Below are positions 15,238-24,273 of a stretch of DNA of 64,000 bases, piece after piece. This DNA is from Isoptericola sp044389085 (GTDB lineage: Bacteria > Actinomycetota > Actinomycetes > Actinomycetales > Cellulomonadaceae), in contig NZ_JBIRXP010000009.1 of assembly GCF_044389085.1 (NCBI RefSeq), positions 1 through 64,000 on the forward strand, read 5' to 3'. The number at the start of each line of letters is the position of its first letter. The stretch's first letter is position 1. The position numbers and the translations under genes were made by a program. The notes under the pieces are model-generated. The model was not told the origin of the DNA, searched no databases, and saw only the letters and a program-made list of their open reading frames with translations.

Positions 15238-16107
15238 ATGACCCCACGACCGACCGCCCCCGCCCGCGCGCCGCGCGTCGACGGGGCGCGCCGACGCCTC
15301 GCAGCGGCCGGCGTCTGCGCCGCCCTGCTCGCCCCGCTCGGGGCGGCCCCCGCGTCCGCCGCGCCGCAGGCCCCCGACCGTTCGGGAACGGCGGCACAGC
15401 CCTCCGCGGGGCCGCTGGCCCTGGGGATCGGCCGGCAGAAGAGCTCGTCGACGACGCTCAAGGCGTACCTGAGCTGGGCGCGCGCGTACGGGTTCCGGGT
15501 CTCCGAGCACCCGTCGTACGGCGGCGTGACCCGCGGGGCGCACTCGAAGAACTCGTGGCACTACGACGGCCTCGCGGCGGACCTCAACTACGGCCCCGCC
15601 GGGGCACCGTCCTCGGAGCGCACCCGGGCGCGGACCGCGATCAAGGTGGCGGACTCGATGGGCCTGGGCGTGATCTACGCACGGGACGGGACCGTCGGGT
15701 CGGCCGCCAAGCACCGCAACCACGTGCACATCGACGTCGGCACGACGTCCAACTACGGCCGGGGCACGGTGCTCGCGCAGGCAGGCTCACGCACCACCCA
15801 GCGGCTCCAGCAGGTGGCGCACTTCCCCCTGGCCCAGCGGGACAACCTGTGGGGACCCAACACCGACCAGCGGCTGCAGGCGATCCGTGCCGCCTCCCGC
15901 ATGCACGGCACGAAGTTCCCCTACGGCGTGAAGACGGCGCAGCTCGCCGTGGGCGTCACCGCCGACGGGAAGTGGGGGCCGAAGTCCCGCGCCGCGCACG
16001 ACAAGGCGGTCGCCTCGCTCCAGCGGGTGCTGTCCGTGTCCGCCACCGGCACCTGGGGCCCGGCCACCGAGCGCACGTACCTGAGCGTGCGCAAGAAGCT
16101 CCGGTGA
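15238..16107 (+). CDS. Secreted M15-type peptidase with peptidoglycan-binding tail
   Basis: 289 residues; ATG 15238 after GAGGAGCGAGG. A twin-basic signal peptide (GARRRLAAAGVCAALLAP, cleavage near APASA) precedes a zinc carboxypeptidase-like domain. The putative zinc ligands are visible in SWHYDGLAADLNYGP (the HxxxxAxD pattern) and HRNHVHID. The C-terminal third carries two repeats with WGP motifs (DNLWGPNTDQRLQ, TGTWGPATERTYL and DGKWGPKSRAAHDK), resembling peptidoglycan-binding helices. It probably trims D-Ala cross-bridges in the wall. It sits alone between IclR and the hpa operon, and regulation is unknown. Confidence 0.75.
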   Translation: MTPRPTAPARAPRVDGARRRLAAAGVCAALLAPLGAAPASAAPQAPDRSGTAAQPSAGPLALGIGRQKSSSTTLKAYLSWARAYGFRVSEHPSYGGVTRGAHSKNSWHYDGLAADLNYGPAGAPSSERTRARTAIKVADSMGLGVIYARDGTVGSAAKHRNHVHIDVGTTSNYGRGTVLAQAGSRTTQRLQQVAHFPLAQRDNLWGPNTDQRLQAIRAASRMHGTKFPYGVKTAQLAVGVTADGKWGPKSRAAHDKAVASLQRVLSVSATGTWGPATERTYLSVRKKLR

Positions 16108-16167
16108 CCGGGCCGTCCCGGCGTCGTCGTCGGGCCTTCGAGACCCTGTAGACCGGGCAGACGGACT

Positions 16168-16193
16168 GCTCGTCCCCGCACTCCGGGACGAGC
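16168..16193 (+). terminator. Hairpin terminator after the M15 peptidase
   Basis: Perfect 9-bp arms GCTCGTCCC/GGGACGAGC with an 8-nt loop, 60 bp past the peptidase stop and before the hpa promoter. No U-tract follows, as is common in this group. Confidence 0.6.
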
Positions 16194-16233
16194 GGGATAC
16201 CGGCGCGGGCGCCGCTGGAGACGATCGCGAGGA

Positions 16234-16255
16234 TCGTATATCATCCGAGATACGA
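16234..16255. promoter_or_regulatory. Operator/promoter at the start of the hpa operon
   Basis: TCGTATATCATCCGAGATACG plus A forms a 22-bp palindrome (TCGTAT, TC, GA and ATACGA matched) ending one base before the ATG at 16257. TATCAT at 16239-16244 inside it may be the -10, which would give a leaderless mRNA with the operator over the promoter. The GntR regulator encoded as gene 2 of the operon is the natural ligand. Confidence 0.55.
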
Positions 16256-16256
16256 C

Positions 16257-17738
16257 ATGACAGCCTCGACCGACAGTGGGGTGCCCGTGGTCACCGACGA
16301 CCAGCCCAGACCCGGCAAGATCATCGCCGTCCACCTGAACTACCCGTCCCGCGCCGCGCAGCGGGGCCGGACGCCGAGCCAGCCGTCCTACTTCCTCAAG
16401 CCGGGCTCGTCGCTCGCCGCGACGGGAGGCACGATCGAACGGCCGCTCGGCACGGAGCTCCTCGCCTTCGAGGGCGAGGTCGCGATCCGCATCGGCACCG
16501 CCGCGCGCTGGGTCTCCCCCGCCGCGGGCTGGTCCCACGTCGACGCCGTCACCGCGGCGAACGACTTCGGCCTCTACGACCTGCGCGCCGCCGACAAGGG
16601 CTCCAACCTGCGCAACAAGGGCGGCGACGGCTACACGCCGCTCGGCCCGCGCTGGATCCCCGCGTCCGACGTCGACCCCGCGGGCCTGCGCGTGCGCACC
16701 TGGGTGGACGGCGACCTCGTCCAGGACGACTCGACCGGCACGCTGCTGTTCGACTTCGGCCGCCTCGTCGCGGACCTGTCGCAGCACCTCACGCTCGAGC
16801 CCGGCGACGTCATCCTCACCGGCACCCCGGCGGGCTCGTCCGTCGTCGGCCCCGGACAGGTCGTCGAGGTCGAGGTGGACGCCCCCGAGTCACCGGGCGC
16901 CCCGACCAGCGGCCGCCTGAGCACCACCGTCACCGCCGGCACCCACGAGTTCGGCGACTTCGGGTCGAAGCCCTCGGTGGACGACACGCAGCGCGCCGAG
17001 GCGTGGGGCACCCCGGCGCCGGAGCCCGAGGCCGCGTTCGTCCTCACCGACGCGATGCGCGAGCGGTTCGCGGGCGTCGCCGTCGCGACGCTGTCGGCCG
17101 CGCTGCGCAAGCGCGGCTACACCGACGTCTTCGTCGAGGGCGTGCAGGGCAACCACCCCGGCGACCGGTTCGTCGGCACCGCCCGCACGCTGCGCCTGAT
17201 CCCGTTCCGCCCCGACCTCTTCGCCTCCCACGGGGGCGGCTTCAACGCCCAGAAGCGCGCGTTCGACGCCGTCGGGCCGGGCGAGGTGATCGTCGTCGAG
17301 GCGCGCGGCGAGCGCGGCACCGGCACCGTGGGCGACGTCCTCGCCCTGCGTGCGCACGTGCGCGGCGCGGCCGCCATCGTCACCGACGGCGGCGTGCGGG
17401 ACGCCGACGCCGTCGCCGAGATCGGCATCCCCGTCTTCTCCCAGGGCCCGCACCCGTCCGTCCTCGGCCGCAAGCACGTGCCGTGGGAGACCGACGTGAC
17501 CGTCGCGTGCGGCGGCGCGGCGGTGCAGCCCGGCGACGTCGTCGTGGGCGACGGCGACGGCGTCCTCGTCATCCCGCCCGCCCTCGTGGAGGAGGTGCTC
17601 ACCGAGGCCGAGGCCCAGGAGGCCGCCGACGCGTGGGTCGCACGACAGGTCGCCGCCGGCGCCCCCGTGGACGGGCTGTTCCCGATGAACGCCGAGTGGC
17701 GGGCGCGGTACGAGCGCGAGACCGGGGCCGGGTCGTGA
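16257..17738 (+). CDS. FAH-domain isomerase/decarboxylase fused to an RraA-like aldolase domain
   Basis: 493 residues in two parts. Residues about 15-235 are a FAH domain related to HpaG: metal E-x-E in LAFEGEVAIRIG, AANDFGLYDLRAADKGSN, the LGPRWIP segment and EPGDVILTGTPAGSS. Residues about 260-470 are RraA-like with the class II pyruvate aldolase marks GTVGDVLALRA and TDGGVRDAD (Arg-Asp pair). In homoprotocatechuate degradation HpaG is two FAH halves that decarboxylate and isomerise the ring-cleavage product. Here the second half is a different fold, whose relatives decarboxylate oxaloacetate-like acids, so it may replace the decarboxylase half. First gene of the hpa operon, probably leaderless. 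Confidence 0.75.
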   Translation: MTASTDSGVPVVTDDQPRPGKIIAVHLNYPSRAAQRGRTPSQPSYFLKPGSSLAATGGTIERPLGTELLAFEGEVAIRIGTAARWVSPAAGWSHVDAVTAANDFGLYDLRAADKGSNLRNKGGDGYTPLGPRWIPASDVDPAGLRVRTWVDGDLVQDDSTGTLLFDFGRLVADLSQHLTLEPGDVILTGTPAGSSVVGPGQVVEVEVDAPESPGAPTSGRLSTTVTAGTHEFGDFGSKPSVDDTQRAEAWGTPAPEPEAAFVLTDAMRERFAGVAVATLSAALRKRGYTDVFVEGVQGNHPGDRFVGTARTLRLIPFRPDLFASHGGGFNAQKRAFDAVGPGEVIVVEARGERGTGTVGDVLALRAHVRGAAAIVTDGGVRDADAVAEIGIPVFSQGPHPSVLGRKHVPWETDVTVACGGAAVQPGDVVVGDGDGVLVIPPALVEEVLTEAEAQEAADAWVARQVAAGAPVDGLFPMNAEWRARYERETGAGS

Positions 17739-18445
17739 GCGCCCCGACGACGCCGACCGCCGTGAGCAAGTCGCAGCGCGCGTACGCGTACCTGCGCGAG
17801 CGGATCGAGGACGGGCGCTTCGTGCCCGGCTACCGGCTCGTGCTGGCGCAGCTCGCGGGCGAGCTCGACATGTCCGTCGTGCCGGTGCGAGAGGCCATCC
17901 GCCGCCTGGAGGCGGAGGGGCTGGTGACGTTCGAGCGCAACGTCGGCGCCCAGGTCGCCCTGCTCAAGGAGACCGAGTACCAGCACACGATGGAGACCCT
18001 CGCGCTGGTCGAGGGCTTCGCCACCGCGCTGTCCGCGCCGCACCTGACCGCCGCGCAGCTCGACGCCGCCCGCGCGGTGAACGAGCGGATGCGCCAGTGC
18101 CTCGCCGACTTCGAGCCGCACCGGTTCACCGAGCTCAACCTGGAGTTCCACGCGGTGCTGTTCGAGCCCTGCCCCAACCCGCACGTGCTCGACCTGGTGC
18201 ACCGCGGCTGGCGGCGCATGACCCAGCTCCGGGACTCGTCGTTCTCGTTCGTGCCCGGCCGGGCACGGGAGTCCGTCGCCGAGCACGACCGGATCCTCGA
18301 CCTCGTCGTCCGGCTGCAGGCCGGCGACGCCACCGCCGACGAGGTGGAGCTCGCCGCGCGGCGCCACCGCACCCAGACCCTCGACGCCGTGCTCGCCTAC
18401 CAGGCGGAGCACCGTCCGCACTCCCCGTCCGAGGAGGACCGATGA
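17735..18445 (+). CDS. GntR-family (FCD) regulator of the hpa operon
   Basis: 236 residues from GTG 17735, overlapping the fusion gene's stop by 4 bp. The winged helix (KSQRAYAYLRERIEDGRFVPG, then QLAGELDMSVVPVREAIRRL) is followed by an FCD domain with LNLEFHAVLFEPCPNPHVLDL and a late His in AEHDRILDLV. Encoded inside the operon and overlapped by hpaE (ATGA), it should respond to a pathway acid and bind the palindrome at 16234-16255. The classical E. coli repressor HpaR is a MarR protein, so control here differs. Confidence 0.82.
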   Translation: MSAPTTPTAVSKSQRAYAYLRERIEDGRFVPGYRLVLAQLAGELDMSVVPVREAIRRLEAEGLVTFERNVGAQVALLKETEYQHTMETLALVEGFATALSAPHLTAAQLDAARAVNERMRQCLADFEPHRFTELNLEFHAVLFEPCPNPHVLDLVHRGWRRMTQLRDSSFSFVPGRARESVAEHDRILDLVVRLQAGDATADEVELAARRHRTQTLDAVLAYQAEHRPHSPSEEDR

Positions 18446-19953
18446 CCCAGCAGCCCGCGCCGCAGTCGCACCGCCCCGCCGACCTGCCCACCGCGATCCA
18501 GCACTACATCGACGGGCGGTTCGTCGACTCCGTCGACGGCGCCACCTTCGACGTGCTCGACCCGGTCTCGAACGAGACCTACCTCCAGGCCGCCGCGGGC
18601 CAGAAGGCCGACGTCGACGCCGCCGTCGCCGCCGCCCGCCGCGCGTTCACCGAGGGCCCCTGGCCGAGGATGCTGCCGCGCGAACGGTCGCGGGTGCTGC
18701 ACACGATCGCCGACCTCGTGGAGTCGCGCGACGCCCGCCTCGCCGAGCTGGAGTCGTTCGACTCCGGCCTGCCGATCACGCAGGCCCTGGGCCAGGCGCG
18801 CCGCGCCGCCGAGAACTTCCGCTTCTTCGCGGACCTGATCGTGGCGCAGGCCGACGACACCTACAAGGTGCCCGGCCGCCAGATCAACTACGTCAACCGC
18901 AAGCCGATCGGCGTCGCCGGCCTCATCACGCCGTGGAACACGCCGTTCATGCTCGAGTCGTGGAAGCTCGCGCCCGCGATCGCCACCGGCAACACCGTGG
19001 TGCTCAAGCCGGCCGAGTTCACGCCGCTGTCCGCGTCCCTGTGGGCGGGGATCTTCGAGGAGGCCGGTCTGCCCCAGGGCGTGTTCAACCTGGTCAACGG
19101 GCTGGGCGAGGAGGCCGGCGACGCGCTGGTCAAGCACCCCGACGTCCCGCTCATCTCCTTCACCGGCGAGAGCAGCACCGGGCAGCTCATCTTCGCCAAC
19201 GCTGCCCCTCACCTCAAGGGCCTGTCGATGGAGCTGGGCGGCAAGTCCCCCGCCGTCGTCTTCGCCGACGCCGACCTCGACGCCGCGATCGACGCGACGA
19301 TCTTCGGCGTCTTCTCCCTCAACGGCGAGCGCTGCACCGCGGGCAGCCGCATCCTCGTGGAGCGCGCCGTCTACGACGAGTTCGTCGAGCGGTACGCCGC
19401 GCAGGCGAAGCGCGTGCGCGTCGGGTACCCGCACGAGAAGGACACCGAGGTCGGGGCCCTGGTGCACCCGGAGCACTTCGACAAGGTCATGAGCTACGTC
19501 GAGCTGGGCAAGACCGAGGGGCGCCTGGTCGCCGGCGGCGGCCGTCCCGAGGGCTTCGAGACGGGCAACTTCGTGGCCCCGACCGTCTTCGCGGACGTGA
19601 AGCCCGACGCCCGGATCTTCCAGGAGGAGATCTTCGGCCCCGTCGTCGCCATCACGCCCTTCGACACCGAGGAGGAGGCCCTCGAGCTGGCCAACGGCGT
19701 GAAGTACGGGCTCGCGGCGTACGTCTGGACCAACGACCTCAAGCGCGCCCACAACTTCTCCCAGGCCGTGGAGGCCGGGATGGTGTGGCTGAACTCGAAC
19801 AACGTGCGCGACCTGCGCACCCCGTTCGGCGGCGTCAAGGCGTCCGGCCTGGGCCACGAGGGCGGGTACCGCTCCATCGACTTCTACACCGACCAGCAGG
19901 CCGTGCACATCACGCTCGGCAAGGTCCACAACCCGACCTTCGGCAAGCACTGA
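18442..19953 (+). CDS. hpaE: 5-carboxymethyl-2-hydroxymuconate semialdehyde dehydrogenase
   Basis: 503 residues, ALDH superfamily. GLITPWNTPFMLESWKLAPA holds the catalytic Asn region, SMELGGKSPAVVFADADLD the general-base Glu, NGERCTAGSRILVE the nucleophile Cys, and QEEIFGPVVAITPF the cofactor Glu. The similarity to HpaE plus its place between the HpaG-like gene and the extradiol dioxygenase indicates oxidation of the ring-cleavage semialdehyde to 5-carboxymethyl-2-hydroxymuconate. It overlaps the regulator gene by 4 bp, and a 41-bp gap separates it from hpaD. Confidence 0.87.
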   Translation: MTQQPAPQSHRPADLPTAIQHYIDGRFVDSVDGATFDVLDPVSNETYLQAAAGQKADVDAAVAAARRAFTEGPWPRMLPRERSRVLHTIADLVESRDARLAELESFDSGLPITQALGQARRAAENFRFFADLIVAQADDTYKVPGRQINYVNRKPIGVAGLITPWNTPFMLESWKLAPAIATGNTVVLKPAEFTPLSASLWAGIFEEAGLPQGVFNLVNGLGEEAGDALVKHPDVPLISFTGESSTGQLIFANAAPHLKGLSMELGGKSPAVVFADADLDAAIDATIFGVFSLNGERCTAGSRILVERAVYDEFVERYAAQAKRVRVGYPHEKDTEVGALVHPEHFDKVMSYVELGKTEGRLVAGGGRPEGFETGNFVAPTVFADVKPDARIFQEEIFGPVVAITPFDTEEEALELANGVKYGLAAYVWTNDLKRAHNFSQAVEAGMVWLNSNNVRDLRTPFGGVKASGLGHEGGYRSIDFYTDQQAVHITLGKVHNPTFGKH

Positions 19954-19994
19954 CTGCCCGAGACGACCAGCACGAGACCAGCAAGGACGCTGAC

Positions 19995-21137
19995 ATGACC
20001 CACCTGAACGACCGCACCCTCACCTCCTCGGGCTTCTACGTGAGCCAGGAGGCGCCGATCACCTGCGACAACCCGACCCCGACGCCGTCGTCCCCGCCGC
20101 CGGACATCCTGCGCTGCGCGTACATGGAGCTCGTCGTCACGGACCTGGCGGCCTCGCGCGAGTTCTACGTCGACGTGCTGGGCCTGTACGTCACCGAGGA
20201 GGACGAGCAGAGCATCTACCTGCGCTCCACGGAGGAGTTCATCCACCACAACCTGGTGCTGCGTCAGGGCGACGTCGCCGCCGTGGCCGCCTTCTCCTAC
20301 CGCGTGCGCACCCCGGAGGACCTGGAGAAGGCCGTCGCGTTCTACACCGAGCTCGGCTGCGAGGTGCGCCGCGCCCCCGAGGGCTTCACGAAGGGCATCG
20401 GCGCGTCCGTCCGCGTCATCGACCCGCTCGGCTTCCCGTACGAGTTCTTCCACGCCACGGAGCACGTCGAGCGGCTGTCGTGGCGCTACGACCTGCACAC
20501 CCCCGGCGAGCTGGTGCGCCTGGACCACTTCAACCAGGTCACGCCGGACGTTCCCCGGGCCGTGAAGTTCATGCAGGACCTGGGCTTCCGCGTCACCGAG
20601 GACATCCAGGACGACGCCGGCACCGTCTACGCCGCGTGGATGCGTCGCAAGCCGACCGTGCACGACACCGCGATGACCGGCGGGGACGGCCCGCGCATGC
20701 ACCACATGGCGTGGTCGACCCACGAGAAGCACAACATCCTCGCCATCTGCGACAAGCTCGGCGCCCTGCGCCGCTCCGACGTCATCGAGCGTGGCCCGGG
20801 CCGCCACGGCGTCTCGAACGCGTTCTACCTGTACCTGCGCGACCCCGACGGGCACCGCGTCGAGATCTACACGCAGGACTACTACACCGGCGACCCGGAC
20901 AACCCCGTCGTCACGTGGGACGTGCACGACAACCAGCGCCGCGACTGGTGGGGCAACCCCGTCGTGCCGAGCTGGTACACCGAGGCGTCGCTCGTGCTGG
21001 ACCTCGACGGCAACCCGCAGCCCGTCGTCGCCCGCACCGACGACTCCGAGATGGAGGTGACCGTGGGCGCCGACGGCTTCTCCTACACGCGCAAGGGCGA
21101 TCACGAGGCCGGCTTCAAGCTGGGGATGACCCTGTGA
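19995..21137 (+). CDS. hpaD: Homoprotocatechuate 2,3-dioxygenase, vicinal oxygen chelate type
   Basis: 380 residues. A two-barrel vicinal oxygen chelate extradiol dioxygenase like the Brevibacterium fuscum enzyme, not the LigB-type HpaD of E. coli. Iron ligands are seen at His178 (VRLDHFNQV), His236/237 (RMHHMAW) and Glu290 (HRVEIYTQDYY). The N-terminal barrel starts at RCAYMELVVTDLAASREFYVD. It opens the ring of 3,4-dihydroxyphenylacetate between C2 and C3. The last base of its codons overlaps the GTG of hpaH (GTGA). Confidence 0.9.
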   Translation: MTHLNDRTLTSSGFYVSQEAPITCDNPTPTPSSPPPDILRCAYMELVVTDLAASREFYVDVLGLYVTEEDEQSIYLRSTEEFIHHNLVLRQGDVAAVAAFSYRVRTPEDLEKAVAFYTELGCEVRRAPEGFTKGIGASVRVIDPLGFPYEFFHATEHVERLSWRYDLHTPGELVRLDHFNQVTPDVPRAVKFMQDLGFRVTEDIQDDAGTVYAAWMRRKPTVHDTAMTGGDGPRMHHMAWSTHEKHNILAICDKLGALRRSDVIERGPGRHGVSNAFYLYLRDPDGHRVEIYTQDYYTGDPDNPVVTWDVHDNQRRDWWGNPVVPSWYTEASLVLDLDGNPQPVVARTDDSEMEVTVGADGFSYTRKGDHEAGFKLGMTL

Positions 21138-21964
21138 GCGGCGCCCCCTCCCCCGACGGCGCGCGCACCCTCGACGACGCGGCGGTGGTCGCGATCGCGG
21201 ACGAGCTCGCGGAGGCGGACCGCACCCGCACCCCCGTGCCGCTGCTCACCGCGCGGCACGAGGGCATGACGGTGGCGGACGCGTACGCCGTGCAGCGCAC
21301 GTGGCGCGAGCGCGGAGAGGCGCGCGGACGCCGCGTCGTCGGGCACAAGATCGGCCTGACGTCGAAGGCCATGCAGGCCGCGACCGGCATCACCGAGCCG
21401 GACTACGGCGTCATCTTCGACGACATGGTGCTGGAGTCGGGCAGCGTCGTGGAGCACGCCGCGTACTCCAACGTGCGGGTCGAGGTGGAGCTCGCGTTCG
21501 TGCTCGCGTCACCGCTCGAGGGGCCCGGGATCACCGTGACCGACGTGCTGCGCGCCACCGACCGCGTGGTGCCCGCGCTGGAGATCCTCGACGCCCGTGT
21601 CGAGATGCCCGGCCGCACGATCGTCGACACGATCAGCGACAACGCCGCCATGGGTGCGATGGTGGTGGGCGGGCGCCCCGTCCGGGTCGACGACGTCGAC
21701 CTGCGCTGGGTGTCCGCGCTGCTGTACCGCAACGAGACCATCGAGGAGACGGGCGTCGCCGCGGGGGTGCTGGGGCACCCCGCCGCCGGCGTCGCCTGGC
21801 TCGCCAACAAGCTGGCGGCGCACGGCGACTCGCTCGCCGCCGGCGAGACCGTCCTGGCCGGGTCGTTCACCCGCCCCACGTGGGTGCACCCCGGCGACAC
21901 CGTGCACGCCGACTATCACGCCGGCGCTGGGAGCCTGGGGGCCGTGACATGCCGCTTCGTCTGA
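21134..21964 (+). CDS. hpaH: 2-oxo-hept-4-ene-1,7-dioate hydratase
   Basis: 276 residues from a GTG coupled to the dioxygenase stop. It belongs to the FAH-related hydratase group (HpaH/MhpD): MTVADAYAVQRTWRERGEAR, VVGHKIGLTSKAMQAATGI, DYGVIFDDM, the metal Glu pair in RVEVELAFVL, and SDNAAMGAMVVGG. It adds water to the oxo-heptenedioate to give 4-hydroxy-2-oxoheptanedioate, the substrate of hpaI, which overlaps its 3' end by 16 bp. Confidence 0.88.
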   Translation: MSGAPSPDGARTLDDAAVVAIADELAEADRTRTPVPLLTARHEGMTVADAYAVQRTWRERGEARGRRVVGHKIGLTSKAMQAATGITEPDYGVIFDDMVLESGSVVEHAAYSNVRVEVELAFVLASPLEGPGITVTDVLRATDRVVPALEILDARVEMPGRTIVDTISDNAAMGAMVVGGRPVRVDDVDLRWVSALLYRNETIEETGVAAGVLGHPAAGVAWLANKLAAHGDSLAAGETVLAGSFTRPTWVHPGDTVHADYHAGAGSLGAVTCRFV

Positions 21965-22791
21965 CCGACGTCCCGACCACCGACCGTTCGCTCGCCGCGA
22001 TGCTCGCGGAGGCCGGGGACGAGGGGCGCCCCCTCGTCGGTGCGTGGTCGTCGATGGGCAGCCCGGTGGCCGCGGAGCTCCTCGCCGGCAGCGGGCTCGA
22101 CGTCGTGCTGGTCGACGGCGAGCACGGGCCGAACGACCTCACCACGGTGCTCGCGCAGCTCCAGGCGACCGCCGCGTACCCGGTCGCGACGCTGGTGCGC
22201 GTGCCGTCCGGCGACCCGGTCGGCCTGAAGCGGGTGCTCGACCTCGGCGCCACGAACGTCCTGGTCCCGATGGTCGACTCGGCCGCCGAGGCAGAGGCCG
22301 CGGCGCGCGCCGTGCGCTACCCGCCCGCAGGCGTCCGCGGCGTCGGCAGCGCGCTCGCCCGCTCGTCGCGCTGGAACCGCGTGCCCGGGTACCTGGGCGG
22401 CGCGGACGACGGCATCACGCTCGTCGTGCAGCTCGAGACGCGCGCCGCGATCGACGACGCCGCGGCCATCGCCGGCACGGACGGCGTGGGCGCCGTCCTG
22501 ATCGGCCCCGCGGACCTCGCCGCGTCGCTCGGCCACCTCGGCCAGCAGGACCACCCCGAGGTCGTGGACGCGGTGCTCGGCGCGATCGCCGCGTGCCGCG
22601 CGGCCGGGACGCCCGTGGGCGTCAACGCCTTCGACCCGGCCATGGCCGACCGCTACCTCGACGCCGGGGCGGCCTACGTCGTCGTCGGCGCCGACGTCAC
22701 CCTGATCGCGCGCGGGTCCGAGCAGCTCGCCGCGCGCGTCGCCTCCCGCACCCCTGACACTGCACGGCCGAAGGACGGTGGAACCCGATGA
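21949..22791 (+). CDS. hpaI: 4-hydroxy-2-oxoheptanedioate aldolase
   Basis: 280 residues, HpcH/HpaI class II pyruvate aldolase. Seen are GAWSSMGSPVAAELLAGSGL, the active-site VDGEHGPND (base and His), LVRVPSGDP, the metal Glu in VVQLETRAAID and Asp in LIGPADLAASLG. It splits 4-hydroxy-2-oxoheptanedioate to pyruvate and succinic semialdehyde. It overlaps hpaH by 16 bp and gabD-like by 4 bp. A second aldolase-type fold (RraA-like) is fused to the first gene of the same operon. Confidence 0.88.
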   Translation: MPLRLTDVPTTDRSLAAMLAEAGDEGRPLVGAWSSMGSPVAAELLAGSGLDVVLVDGEHGPNDLTTVLAQLQATAAYPVATLVRVPSGDPVGLKRVLDLGATNVLVPMVDSAAEAEAAARAVRYPPAGVRGVGSALARSSRWNRVPGYLGGADDGITLVVQLETRAAIDDAAAIAGTDGVGAVLIGPADLAASLGHLGQQDHPEVVDAVLGAIAACRAAGTPVGVNAFDPAMADRYLDAGAAYVVVGADVTLIARGSEQLAARVASRTPDTARPKDGGTR

Positions 22792-24269
22792 CGACCACGA
22801 CGACCAGCCCCCGCGAGCGGGCGGCCGAGCTCCTGACCAGCATCCCCACGGGTCTGCTCGTCGGCGGCCGGTGGCGCGACGCGTCCGCCGGCGGCACGTT
22901 CGCCGTCGAGAACCCCGCCACCGGGGAGACGCTGACGCACGTGGCCTCCGCGACCGGCGACGACGCCCGCGCCGCGATGGACGCCGCCGCGGCGGCGCAG
23001 TCGTCGTGGGGCGCGACCCCGGCGCGCGAGCGCGCCGAGATCCTGCGCCGGGCCTTCGCCCTGGTGCAGGAGCGTCGGGAGGACCTGGCGCTGCTCATGA
23101 CGCTCGAGATGGGCAAGCCGCTCGCCGAGGCGCGCGGCGAGGTCACCTACGGCGGCGAGTTCCTGCGCTGGTTCGCCGAGCAGGCCACGCACGACGACAG
23201 CCGGTACACCCGCACCCCCGAGGGCTCGCTGCGGATGCTCGTGCAGCGCCGTCCGGTCGGCCCGTGCCTGCTCATCACGCCGTGGAACTTCCCGCTCGCG
23301 ATGGCCACCCGCAAGGTGGCGCCCGCCGTCGCCGCCGGGTGCACCATGGTGCTCAAGCCCGCGCGGCTCACCCCGCTGACCTCGCTGCTGTTCGCGCAGC
23401 TCATGGTCGAGGCGGGCCTGCCCGACGGCGTGCTCAACGTGGTGCCGTCGGCCTCGGCGTCGGCGGTGAGCGAGCCGGTCATGGCCGACCCGCGCCTGCG
23501 CAAGGTGTCGTTCACCGGCTCCACCCCGGTGGGGCAGTCGCTGCTGCGCTCCGCCACCGAGAACGTGCTGCGCACCTCGATGGAGCTCGGCGGCAACGCC
23601 CCGCTCGTCGTGTTCGAGGACGCCGACCTGGACGCCGCCGTCGACGGCGCGATGGCCGCGAAGCTCCGCAACGGCGGCGAGGCCTGCACGGCCGCCAACC
23701 GGTTCTACGTGCACGAGTCCGTGGCCGACGAGTTCGTCGCCCGGCTCGCCGAGCGGTTCCGCGCCGTCGTCGTCGGGAACGGGCTGGACGACGGCACCAC
23801 GCTGGGCCCGCTCGTCGAGGCCAAGGCCGTGGACTCCGTCGCCTCGCTCGTGGACGACGCCGTCGCGCGCGGCGCGCAGGTCGTCGTCGGCGGCTCCCGC
23901 GTCGACGGACCGGGCCACTTCTTCCAGCCCACGCTGCTGCGCGACGTCCCCGCCGACGCCCGCTGCATGACCGAGGAGATCTTCGGCCCCGTGGCCCCGG
24001 TCGCGACGTTCGCCACGGAGGACGAGGCGGCCGAGCTCGCGAACTCGACGGAGTACGGGCTGGCGTCGTACGTCTTCACCGGCGACGTGCGCCGCGGGCT
24101 CGCCTTCGCGGAGCGTCTCGAGTTCGGCCTGCTGGGCCTCAACGCCGGCGTCATCTCCAACGCGGCCGCGCCGTTCGGCGGGATGAAGCAGTCCGGCACC
24201 GGCCGCGAGGGCGGCTTCGAGGGCATCGCCGAGTACCAGGAGGTCCAGTACGTCGGCATGCCGCTGTGA
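22788..24269 (+). CDS. gabD: Succinate-semialdehyde dehydrogenase
   Basis: 493 residues, ALDH superfamily, GabD type. LLITPWNFPLAMATRKVAPA, SMELGGNAPLVVFEDADLD, NGGEACTAANRFYV (nucleophile Cys) and TEEIFGPVAPVATF are all in place, and the CTAANR stretch is typical of succinic semialdehyde enzymes. It oxidises the succinic semialdehyde made by the HpaI aldolase to succinate, closing the route to the TCA cycle. ATGA overlap with hpaI. Its TGA lies 4 bp before the 20-bp-periodic repeat array at 24274. Confidence 0.87.
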   Translation: MTTTTTSPRERAAELLTSIPTGLLVGGRWRDASAGGTFAVENPATGETLTHVASATGDDARAAMDAAAAAQSSWGATPARERAEILRRAFALVQERREDLALLMTLEMGKPLAEARGEVTYGGEFLRWFAEQATHDDSRYTRTPEGSLRMLVQRRPVGPCLLITPWNFPLAMATRKVAPAVAAGCTMVLKPARLTPLTSLLFAQLMVEAGLPDGVLNVVPSASASAVSEPVMADPRLRKVSFTGSTPVGQSLLRSATENVLRTSMELGGNAPLVVFEDADLDAAVDGAMAAKLRNGGEACTAANRFYVHESVADEFVARLAERFRAVVVGNGLDDGTTLGPLVEAKAVDSVASLVDDAVARGAQVVVGGSRVDGPGHFFQPTLLRDVPADARCMTEEIFGPVAPVATFATEDEAAELANSTEYGLASYVFTGDVRRGLAFAERLEFGLLGLNAGVISNAAAPFGGMKQSGTGREGGFEGIAEYQEVQYVGMPL

Positions 24270-24273
24270 CGAC

